DNA from: Bacteroidota bacterium
GTDB taxonomy: Bacteria; Bacteroidota; Bacteroidia; JABDFU01
Assembly: GCA_013286655.1 (NCBI GenBank)
Contig: JABDFG010000018.1
Coordinates: 1-39,363, forward strand
DNA length: 39,363 nucleotides
Direction of reading: 5' to 3'
In this document: one piece after another, positions 26,001-33,800 of the stretch
How positions within the stretch are numbered: the stretch's first letter is position 1
Layout: each line of letters opens with the position of its first letter
Translations under genes and position numbers: made by a program
Notes under the pieces: model-generated
Seen by the model: the letters and a program-made list of their open reading frames with translations, nothing else
Databases searched by the model: none
What the model was told of the DNA's origin: nothing

Positions 26001-27285
26001 TTTAAGTTCATCCATTTCCTCAGATCCGGTTGCATTTCCCACAACCACTACTACATATACTATTATTGGAACGAGCTTAGGCTGTGTATCTGTCCCCAAA
26101 ACAATTTCTGTTACGGTGAATCTGTTACCGGCAGTAAGTGCTGCTGTGTCACTTGATTCGATATGTCCTGGTATTCCCGACACGCTCCGGGGATCTGGTG
26201 CACTGACGTATGTCTGGACCGGAGGGGTTCTTGACAATGTTTCTTTCCGTCCTAAAATAAGCGCTACTTATACCGTTACCGGAACTGATATAAGTGGGTG
26301 TACAGGGACATCGACAGCAATTATTTATGTCAGACCGGCGCCTTTACCCACACTTATAAGTACAGCAGATACGATCTGTGCAGGAAACATGGTGACTATC
26401 AGTGCCACGGGTGGTGGGACTTATGCCTGGAACACCGGTTCAATTGCGGACAGTATTCATGTTTCCCCTGCATCTACGCAAACTTATGCAGTAGGGGTTA
26501 GTAATGGAGTTTGTACGACGGACACCGCTATCACAATTACCGTGAATGCTCTCCCTTTCCTTGTAACAGGGGGCACGCAGGTGATCTGTGCGGGAAGTTC
26601 CGCAAAGATTCAGGTATGGGGCGCAAACGACTATTCCTGGCAACCAACAAAGGGACTCAGTTCGGGGAATGTTGCTGATCCCGTTGCTGATCCGGCTGTT
26701 ACAACTACCTATACGGTGCAGGGTACAACGGCAGGATGTTCGTCCAAAGATAGCATACAAGTGATCGTGACTCCATTGCCTTCTCTTACTGTCTGTTGCA
26801 ATACCCGTATACCTGTTGGAACTTCCAGCCAAATCAACGCCAGTTCGTCCGGCTCAGCAGTGTCTTACGCCTGGTTACCGGCCCTGGGTCTAAGCTGCGA
26901 TACCTGTTCAGATCCAACGGCCGCGCCAAAGATTACGACAACTTATACCGTAACCGTAAGTGGGGTTAACTGCAGTGTCAGTGATTCTGTGCGTATCGAT
27001 GTAAATGAGCACTGTACTGTGTTCGTTCCGAATGTGTTTTCACCTAACGGGGATGGACAAAATGATTTTCTTTTTGTATATGGAAAGTGTATTCAGCACA
27101 TGGATTTAATAATCTTTGATCGTTGGGGGAATAAGGTTTTTGAAACAACGGATCAGGACAAAGGTTGGGATGGTACATTTATGGGGAAGGCAATGAATGC
27201 GGATGATTACGTGTATTACCTGAATGTCAGTACGTACGACAATGAATCCATTAAGAAAAAAGGAGATATTAATTTATTAAGGTAG
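23038..27285 (+). CDS. Giant secreted adhesin: WDFN domain, thirteen Ig-like repeats, gliding-motility-type (type B) sorting domain
   Basis: 1415 residues. Signal peptide 1-21 (SQAAAQ), WDFN domain about 24-280, Ig-like domain 281-375 (YQWQVDTVGNGTF), then thirteen repeats of 70-76 residues with the same C-x-G, Y-x-WSGG, YTVTGTD-x-x-GC pattern as the upstream gene. The C-terminal 95 residues, from CTVFVPNVFSPNGDGQND through FDRWGNKVFET and GWDGTFMGK to GDINLLR, are the gliding motility-associated (CHU_C, type B) sorting domain. Type B domains commonly need a dedicated PorP/SprF partner, and such a gene is next (27358). Starts 24 bases after the upstream adhesin, so likely one operon. Ligand unknown. 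Confidence 0.9.
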   Translation: MRLVRFFVLGIVFLFVSQAAAQQKLIHFWDFNQTLPLDGSGEGGSPANYIDSLGTANYPLLPNYSTLSGAFPVIMYNRPSGKQGTASTRDSILDNGQGGSFWFDYSSNNYSYFTSSDSGSGKKGNLFIRARQPSLNSYMYLYIPTNQYYNIALNFSISGSSSNMANFLIFGYSTDGGLSWKRLTSVMDTFNLSGYPYNYDSIHGPDTLGARNVITAASGWSPVSIDFSSISQVLSDPATNNPNFIVRWTFGGFNADRGSANVRFDNFAVMGDTLCPIILDQPINESTCLGGNLTFSVKLKGGLNPGYQWQVDTVGNGTFTNITNGAFYSGVNSAHLTITGVINGMDKYKYRCHVIGSPCNAAYYTSSVSFTIHPPPPIFASPSDTTICAGNPVTLNSSGSWTYNWSGGIYGNTPFIPAATETYTVTGTDLNGCTSTATALVTVNPSPIVNANTTASTVCFGMDITLTGSGNALTYSWSGGAQNGVPFIPPLTAIAYTVTGTSSNGCSSTSTTPITVNPLPVISANSSADPVCAGTSVILSGSGSAITYSWNSGIVNGQAFIPATGTTTYSVTGTDANNCSAVATIAMVVNALPFVTANASSDTVCKGANVTLNGGNALSYSWSGGVQNGKAFPLLNSSSYTVTGTDVNGCSATASLSLTVNTPPVVNATASIPSICLGASDTLKGAGALRYVWSGGIVNGVGFIPASTKTYTVTGTDAQGCSGTGTVSISVKPLPIITASATALTVCSGGSTTLFGHGGNSYSWSGGISNGVVFNPTGTLTYTVTGTSSSGCSNTKSITVSVYAAPVMQLSTSSNLCLGDSLALTVSGSDVYSWAPGLGLSSDSSAMCEANPVKTTTYTVTGNSSGCPTITGTITLTVIPLPIVSAHASDSVMCRGSRIVLYGEGANSYTWTGAVGILDSIPFQPDSSGVYTVTGTDASGCMNSSTVIITVNPVPVLVVSPNDSVCYGSNVTLQAGGASSYNWSPAGSLSSSISSDPVAFPTTTTTYTIIGTSLGCVSVPKTISVTVNLLPAVSAAVSLDSICPGIPDTLRGSGALTYVWTGGVLDNVSFRPKISATYTVTGTDISGCTGTSTAIIYVRPAPLPTLISTADTICAGNMVTISATGGGTYAWNTGSIADSIHVSPASTQTYAVGVSNGVCTTDTAITITVNALPFLVTGGTQVICAGSSAKIQVWGANDYSWQPTKGLSSGNVADPVADPAVTTTYTVQGTTAGCSSKDSIQVIVTPLPSLTVCCNTRIPVGTSSQINASSSGSAVSYAWLPALGLSCDTCSDPTAAPKITTTYTVTVSGVNCSVSDSVRIDVNEHCTVFVPNVFSPNGDGQNDFLFVYGKCIQHMDLIIFDRWGNKVFETTDQDKGWDGTFMGKAMNADDYVYYLNVSTYDNESIKKKGDINLLR
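24161..27013 (+). repeat. Thirteen tandem Ig-like repeat units within the 1415-aa adhesin
   Basis: Units of 210-228 bases. Units 7, 9, 12 and 13 are a second subtype in which the WSGG core is replaced by a longer SWxPxxGLSS segment (for example SWAPGLGLSSDSS and SWQPTKGLSSGN), so two repeat types alternate irregularly towards the C-terminus. Confidence 0.85.
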
Positions 27286-27298
27286 TTATCGTGGGAAT

Positions 27299-27428
27299 GG
27301 ATAGTGGCAAATAGTGAGTAGGTAATAGCCAATAGGGAAAGGAGTAAAAATATAAAAATGAATAAGAAAAATAGAAATGGACTTATACCTATGCCCTATT
27401 GGCTATTGGCTATTACCTATTCGCTAAT
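27299..27428. repeat. Inverted arrays of degenerate 7-bp repeats flanking the porP/sprF-type start codon
   Basis: On the plus strand 27394-27428 reads CCCTATT, GGCTATT, GGCTATT, ACCTATT, CGCTAAT. On the minus strand 27337-27299 reads CCCTATT, GGCTATT, ACCTACT, CACTATT, TGCCACT and the start of another unit. The two arrays are inverted and can pair over 19 bases exactly at the 5' side (27319-27337) with one unit looped out, with the ATG at 27358 inside the loop. The right array codes for part of the signal peptide. Confidence 0.85.
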
Positions 27429-28458
27429 TATAAGTAATCCGGCTAAATCCCAGGATCTTCGCTTCTCTCAATTTTATGAAACTCCTTTGTTACTGAATCC
27501 GGCTTTGTGTGGATCTTTTAAAGGTGGGATGCAGGGAGAATTGGATTATAGAAACCAATGGTCAAGTGTGGCAGGGAATGGAGGATTTAATACCATGTCT
27601 GCTGCTTTTGAACTACATAATATGGAGACACATTGGGCAAGTGGTTACCTGGCGCCGGGAATTTCTTTTTATAACGATAGGGCCGGATCTGCCAGTATCG
27701 GGACGACCGGTGCCGCTTTCACTCTGGCAAGTGGCGTATATCTTGGGGAAACCAGTTGTTTGTCTGTCGGGTTGCAGGCAGGGTATGCTCAATACAGTGT
27801 AAACGCGGCAGCGTTGCAGTGGGGGAGTCAATACCTGAATGGGGAGTTTGATCCTACTGCGGCTACCGGAGAGCCTTCTTTCAGAAGTGCTTCTTCCTAC
27901 GCAGATTTTTCGGCGGGTATCTCCTATAGCTATGGCTCGGAACAAACTGCCAATACGATTTCGGATGGAGGAATGAAGGCCAACTTTGGATTGGCCATTT
28001 TTCATGTGAACGAACCAACTGTTTCTTATTTTACTCAAAGCAACTCCGGCACGAAGCTATACATGCGTAACGTAGTGCATGGAATGATTTCCCGCCGGAT
28101 AAGAGATTCGAAGATCAGCCTGGTACCGGCCATTGTCATCTATCTGCAGGGGCCTGTTACAGAGGCAGACCTTGGCTTAAAGCTGCGCTATGCACTATCT
28201 GCAAAAGCCAGGATCACGCAATTCAATGCCAATTGCAATCTTGACCTGGGGGCCTATCTGCGCCTGAATGATGCTGTCATTTTGCTGGCAGGTATTCAGT
28301 ATAATTCTTATTCAATGGGGATCAGTTACGATCTGAACATTTCTCAATTAAGCAGTGCTACCTATGGCAAAGGTGCTTTTGAACTCACACTCAAGTTTTT
28401 AAATCTGAATGGTTTAAAATCCAGTGATTCACAGAATCATTCCGCATTACAGGAATAA
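27358..28458 (+). CDS. PorP/SprF-family type IX secretion membrane protein
   Basis: 366 residues. QDLRFSQFYETPLLLNPALCGSFKGGMQGELDYRNQW after the signal peptide is the family start (Q-D-x-x-F-S-Q-F-Y-x-x-P-x-x-x-N-P-A-x-x-G). The rest has outer-membrane beta-barrel character, with AYLRLNDAVILLAGIQYNSYSMGISYDLNIS near the end, which is typical of the family. It most likely assists secretion of the type B domain protein encoded immediately upstream, as SprF does for SprB. Start codon: ATG 27358 gives a long N-region; a later ATG (27391) would give MPYWLLAITYSL and a normal signal peptide, so the start is uncertain. Confidence 0.9.
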   Translation: MNKKNRNGLIPMPYWLLAITYSLIISNPAKSQDLRFSQFYETPLLLNPALCGSFKGGMQGELDYRNQWSSVAGNGGFNTMSAAFELHNMETHWASGYLAPGISFYNDRAGSASIGTTGAAFTLASGVYLGETSCLSVGLQAGYAQYSVNAAALQWGSQYLNGEFDPTAATGEPSFRSASSYADFSAGISYSYGSEQTANTISDGGMKANFGLAIFHVNEPTVSYFTQSNSGTKLYMRNVVHGMISRRIRDSKISLVPAIVIYLQGPVTEADLGLKLRYALSAKARITQFNANCNLDLGAYLRLNDAVILLAGIQYNSYSMGISYDLNISQLSSATYGKGAFELTLKFLNLNGLKSSDSQNHSALQE

Positions 28459-28529
28459 TACCTTCTACATGATATAATTAATTTACATTTTCATAATATC
28501 TCCATAACGTTTTCTTTCCTTATTAAAAA

Positions 28530-28537
28530 TATCTTTG
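28530..28537 (+). promoter_or_regulatory. Candidate -7 box before the 674-aa gene
   Basis: TATCTTTG, an exact match to TAnnTTTG, 24 bases before the ATG at 28561. The spacing fits a short A-rich leader (ending AAATTAGAAAGA). Upstream of it the region is TTTTC-rich with no clear -33 TTG. Confidence 0.5.
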
Positions 28538-28560
28538 GCCGGCTTACTAAATTAGAAAGA

Positions 28561-30585
28561 ATGAAAAAAATCATACTCCTTGCAGTACTCTTTTTGCTGC
28601 ACTTTTGCACTTTTGCTCAACTGGATACTATCGGGCTGACAAGTATTATCGTAGAGAAATATTATGTTAGTGACTCTGCTGATGCAGCAGCGGCTGATGC
28701 TGATCAATTAGCTGCGCAGAACCAAACTGGTACGCTTCCGATCGGTTCTGTAACCTATCGGATTTATGCTGACATGCTCCCCGGGTATAAATTTCAGGCT
28801 TTATATGGGATCCCCAGTCCCTTGCACAATCTGATCGTTAAAACGAGCACTCAATTTTATAATAATTCGAATGGGGATGACGCTCCTAATTGGTCGAAAA
28901 CATCGGAAAAGAATAACGTATTGATGCTTGATTCCTGGTTTTCAGTGGGAGCAGCTTCAAATGGGCAAGTGGGGGTTTTAAAAGCAGATGATAATGGTGC
29001 ATCCAATAACGTTACTGTTGCGAATAATTCATTGAAGGTTTTATTGAATTCAGATCTGTCAGCGGGAATTCCATTAACTACCCAGGATGGCATGATGGCT
29101 GGATCGCCTCAGTCTGTCACTTTCGTAGGATTTTCCAACGAGCTTTCTGTTTTTACGGATGGTTCAACGGTTGGAAATCTATTTACAACGGATAATGGTT
29201 CAATCGCATCCTTAAACGGATCTTCCGGAGGAGATACACTGCATCAATCGAACAAACTTTTAATCGGGCAATTTACAACAGATGGCTCTTTTCATTTTGA
29301 ATTAAATGTTCAGATTGGAACTCCTTCAGGAGGAACTCAGAATTACGTGGCATCCAATCCTCAGCCGGGTGAACTTCAGGTGCCCGGTTTGATTTTTGAT
29401 GGTTGTCCGCTGCCCATCGCTAATGCAAATAGTAAATCCGTTCCTGTGAAAATATGCAAAGGTGACAGCGAAACCTATACTGCCAGTGGAGGAGTGTCTT
29501 ACCTGTGGTATGATGATGCAGGTGATACTTTATCGAAAATGGCTGCGCTTACTGTAAAGCCCCTTAACAATGGTAATTACCTGGTACAGGTTTTTAACAG
29601 TAGCGGATGCAATGCCTGGGATTCAGTAATGGTCACTGTTAATCCTGTTCCGACAATTAATCCGAATATTGGCCGGACTCCGCTTGTTTTTTGCAGCGGT
29701 ACAAGCGAAACCTATACTGCAAATGGAGGAGTAGCTTATTTATGGTTCGATGTTAAAAAGGATACACTTTCTAAAGTAGCTGCGCTTACTATAAATCCTG
29801 ATTCTGCTACCACGTATAGAACCAAGGTTACTGGCAGCAACGGCTGTTCTGCCTGGGATTCAATACAGGTAGCTGTAAACGCGTTACCTAAAATTGATCT
29901 TGTAAGTGTCAGTAACGTGAAATGTTTTGGAAATAGGACGGGATCATTGAGCGTTAACGTTTCGGGAGGAAGTTCGCCTTATACCTATTCCTGGAATAAT
30001 GGAGGAACTGATTCGATCATTTCGGGTTTGAAAGCAGCTGGTTATACACTTACTGCAACGGATAAAAACGATTGCAGTGCATCCGTGACATATAGCGTTA
30101 CGCAACCTTCTTCAGCGCTTACTGCTGCATCGAACGTCAATAAAAATACGGCAATTGCCGATGCTTCGGGTGGTACTTTCCCCTATTCTTATTTATGGAC
30201 ACCTGGAAACGCGACAACTGATTCAGTTAAAGGTCTTGCAAATGGAAAATACGATGTAGTTATTACGGATGATAATGGTTGTACAGTTAAAGATTCTGTG
30301 ACTATTGATATTTTGGGGATGCAGTCCTATTCCGGCTCATCTGACAATATACGTGTCTATCCTAATCCTGTATCAGGTTTGTTGATGATTGATTACGCAG
30401 GTTCAGAAAATGCAGTCATTACAATTCTGAATGTCCTGGGTGCTGAAGTTTATTCCGTAACATCAGAAAACACAAACGGAATTGTACACAAAAGCATAGA
30501 TATGTCAGGCCTGCCTGCAGGTAGCTATCTTATTTCTATCCGGAGTAGTGATCGGAATCTGGTGCGGAAGATCATAAAGGAATAA
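28561..30585 (+). CDS. Secreted VEKYY-domain protein with Ig and SprB-type repeats, T9SS type A sorting domain
   Basis: 674 residues. Signal peptide 1-20 (HFCTFAQ). VEKYY domain about 26-280: IVEKYYVSDSADAAAADA, LPIGSVTYRIYADMLPGY, TQFYNNSNG, LDSWFSVGAA, GQFTTDGSFHFELNVQIGTP, NYVASNPQPGE. It resembles the proteins at 6063 and 35014. Then two repeats starting VKICKGDSETYTASGGVSYLW and FCSGTSETYTANGGVAYLW (about 282-446), then two SprB-type repeats (VKCFGNRTGSLSVNVSGGSSPYTYSW and a second ending DNGCTVKDSV, about 447-585). Last 75 residues (VYPNPVSGLLMIDYAGS to KIIKE) are a T9SS type A sorting domain. Function unknown; the layout suggests a surface-attached binding protein. Confidence 0.88.
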   Translation: MKKIILLAVLFLLHFCTFAQLDTIGLTSIIVEKYYVSDSADAAAADADQLAAQNQTGTLPIGSVTYRIYADMLPGYKFQALYGIPSPLHNLIVKTSTQFYNNSNGDDAPNWSKTSEKNNVLMLDSWFSVGAASNGQVGVLKADDNGASNNVTVANNSLKVLLNSDLSAGIPLTTQDGMMAGSPQSVTFVGFSNELSVFTDGSTVGNLFTTDNGSIASLNGSSGGDTLHQSNKLLIGQFTTDGSFHFELNVQIGTPSGGTQNYVASNPQPGELQVPGLIFDGCPLPIANANSKSVPVKICKGDSETYTASGGVSYLWYDDAGDTLSKMAALTVKPLNNGNYLVQVFNSSGCNAWDSVMVTVNPVPTINPNIGRTPLVFCSGTSETYTANGGVAYLWFDVKKDTLSKVAALTINPDSATTYRTKVTGSNGCSAWDSIQVAVNALPKIDLVSVSNVKCFGNRTGSLSVNVSGGSSPYTYSWNNGGTDSIISGLKAAGYTLTATDKNDCSASVTYSVTQPSSALTAASNVNKNTAIADASGGTFPYSYLWTPGNATTDSVKGLANGKYDVVITDDNGCTVKDSVTIDILGMQSYSGSSDNIRVYPNPVSGLLMIDYAGSENAVITILNVLGAEVYSVTSENTNGIVHKSIDMSGLPAGSYLISIRSSDRNLVRKIIKE

Positions 30586-30820
30586 TTCCTTCTGTTCAGC
30601 TTGTAAAACTTTTGCTCGGGCTTTGACGTGGCCGGGTATCTGTTTGTTTACGAATTTATCTTTCGTTTCATAACCTAATCTTTACATTAATTTTTCCTAG
30701 CCTTAATTATTTGATAATCCAAAATCTCGTTGGAATTAACGTAGATACATGACATTTGTCACGCTTATGGAAAGAATGAATTTAATGATTAAATAAAACC
30801 CTAAACACAATTAAAAAAAG
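30586..30820 (+). promoter_or_regulatory. Intergenic region with a TGACA/TGTCA palindrome and possible promoter
   Basis: 235 bases. TGACA-TT-TGTCA is a 12-base inverted repeat at 30750-30761. The TTG at 30730 and GACATTTG at 30751-30758 (one base off TAnnTTTG) are 18 bases apart, close to the Bacteroidota -33/-7 arrangement, so promoter and palindrome overlap. TATCTTTC at 30657-30664 is another partial -7 match. The leader before ATG 30821 is A-rich (AATTAAAAAAAG). Nothing else is seen here. Confidence 0.38.
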
Positions 30821-33800
30821 ATGAAAACAAAAAAACTTCTGAACAAACAAAGAGCTCGAACCTTCTCGAAGGCTGGCTTTTTCAGGATCAGCGTACTCCT
30901 GTTTTTTGCGATGCTAGGTTATTTAGAATCTGCAAATGCACAGGGATCAAAGCTTATACATTTTTGGGATTTTAACCAAACCCTTCCTAATACGGCAGGT
31001 GCTTCCGGTGGAGGGACAGTTCCTGCAGATAGTCTCGGAACTGCAACATTACCCTTGTATCCAAATTATACTCAGGATAAGTCGGGGGCTGCTGTTATCA
31101 GATATTACCGCCCTTCGAGAATCGTACGCGTAGCGTCTTCACGCGACAGCGTATTGGACAATGGAATCGGAGGATCGTTTCTTTACGATTACAGTGGTGC
31201 TCATTCTGCTTTTGCAGGAGCTAAATCACAAGACAGTACCGAAAGCTCCGTTCCCCCCAGTGCTGGAAACATGTTCGTCAGGTCACGTAATCCAAGCGAC
31301 TCTTGTTATTTTTATTTATCTCTTCCAACCGGAGCCACCGGAGCTAATGCCTATTCTTATAAAAACGTTAAATTAAATTTTACTGTTTCCGGATCGAGCT
31401 CCAAAATGGCGCGTTACCTGGTTTTTTCCTATAGTACAGATGGAGTTACCTGGAACCCTTTAACTTCTGCTATGGACACGTTCAATTTAAGCGGATTAAC
31501 TAATTCGAATTGGAATTTAGATGGAAATCACGGTGCAGATACTCTTGCCGTTCGGAACCCAATAACAGAAGCAAGTGGATGGTATCCTATCGGAATTAAT
31601 TTTTCTTCCGTAACAAATGCCAATAACAACCCTAATTTCAAAATCAGATTCCAGATAACCGGAAGCGGAAAAGATTCAACCGGCGCGGATGGAAGCAGTG
31701 GTAATATCAGATATGACAACTTTTCGCTGACAGGTGACACGATGGTAATCCCTACCAATCAGCTTGTTCAGTATTGGGATTTTAACACAACAAATCCGAT
31801 AGGTGGAGGCGGAGGAATTGCCTTGGGTACTGCTGCAAATCCTTTGTATCCAAGTTTCGCTAAATTACCTGTTTCGGATAGCGCAAAAATAGAATATTCA
31901 TCACCTTCAGGTTCTGATGGTTCTGGTGGCAATGCCGGTATTCTGGACAACGTTGCTCCTGGGTCTGTTATCTACGATTATAGCGGCAAGTACATTGGCA
32001 ACGACACTAACAGTCTTGCTGCCGATAATATCGGTGTAAGAGCCCGTAATCCTGTAAATAACGCTACGATGACAAATCCTTCGTACATGTATTTAAAAAT
32101 TCCTTCTACGGATTACAAGAACATAAAATTGAACTTCGCGGTTACTGCATCCAGTACCAAGACAGCTTATTACATGGTATTTCAATACACAACAGATGGT
32201 TCTACCTACAAGAGCGTAACGCCTACGATGAATAGTTCTTCCATATCCACTTATAGCGGAAGTCAGGGTGATTCTCTTAGTTTGCATACAGGTACTTTAT
32301 TAACGGACTTTGGAACTTCTACCTGGGCTCCTGTCAATATCAATTTCTCATCAGATGCGAATGTCAATTCTAATCCTAAATTTGCAGTCCGGATGAGTTT
32401 TGTGGGAGGTACTTATCTTACAAGTAATTCCGGAAATGTCAGATTCGACAACATCTCTATTTTTGGTGATTCCGCTACCACTACCACCGCCTGTCCTTTT
32501 GTTGTTTCAATTGCATCCAATACTGGGAATCTTGTTTGTACAGGTACTTCTGTTACTTATACTGCAATTGCTTCCGGATCTGGCACGACTGGCGCTACGC
32601 TTACCTACCAATGGCAGGTAAATGGTGTCAATAAAGGAACAAACAGTACAATTTACAGTTATGCTCCTGCAAATGGAGATATTGTGACTTGTTTGGTAAC
32701 GACAAATCTTGTTTGCGCGGCTTCAGGTCCCACAGTAACTTCGAACGCGATTACAATGACAGTTAGTTCCGCCATCGTTCCTGTAGTTACCCTTAATTCT
32801 ACACAGGGCTCTCATATATGCCCAATCCAGGCGAACCGTTTTACCGCTACGCCAACGAATGGAGGACTAACCCCAAGTTACCAATGGTTTATTTCCGAAT
32901 ATAACAGGATAAGCAATACGTATGGAAGTCCTGTACAGGTAGGAAATACAGGAACTGACAGCACTATAAATTATACTTATACTGCTTTGACAGGCGATAG
33001 TTCGTATATTATTACCTGTAAAATGACCTCCTCCGTGGGTGCATGTGCTTCACCTGCTACTGTACAAGCCTCGGATACTGTTTTTGTAAATCCGAATGTT
33101 TCTGCACCAACCATCAACCTGGTACTGAGCACCGGTAATAACGTTTGTCTGCAGTCGACGGTTGTTATTACAGCTAATACTACTTTCCCTGGAAGTTCTC
33201 CTCTCTATTCCTGGTACGTGAATGGTGTTCTTATCTATGGAAGCAGCAGTAATGTGTTTTCGACGGATACACTGACAGATGGGACAACGATTTCCTGTTT
33301 GCTGACTTCCAGTTATAAGTGTGCAAATATTCCCACGGCGACTTCCAATACCATTACCATGCAAATACATGGAGTTGCTCCTTATATCACAGGTTTGAAC
33401 GGCATAAGACATGGTTTACATATGTGTCCCGGAAGTTCTGCCCAACTGAATGTGAGTAATGATGGCAATTCAAATATTAAATGGAGCACTGGTCAGACAA
33501 CTCAAACCATCAATGTCAGCGTAGGCGGTGTTTATTTTGTAAGCCTTACCGATGGCCAGGGTTGTAATTTGTCGAATTCCGATACACTTACTATAGATCA
33601 GATTCCATACGCTTATGTTTCTTCCAGCACAAATGTGGGCTGTGGAGCAGCTAATAGCGGAGCGGCTACAGTAATTGCCAGCGGAGCAGTACCTCCTTAT
33701 TCATATACCTGGTCAAGTGGCCAGACAACTGCCAGTGTGACCGGTTTAATTGCGGGAAATTATACCGTAACAGTTTCCGATGCGAAGGGATGTACCAACA

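Noticed and set aside
19867-27285. Tandem repeats as a CRISPR or integrated satellite array
   Set aside because: Units are about 213 bp, fully coding, and diverge in DNA while conserved in protein; there are no short identical repeats with spacers.
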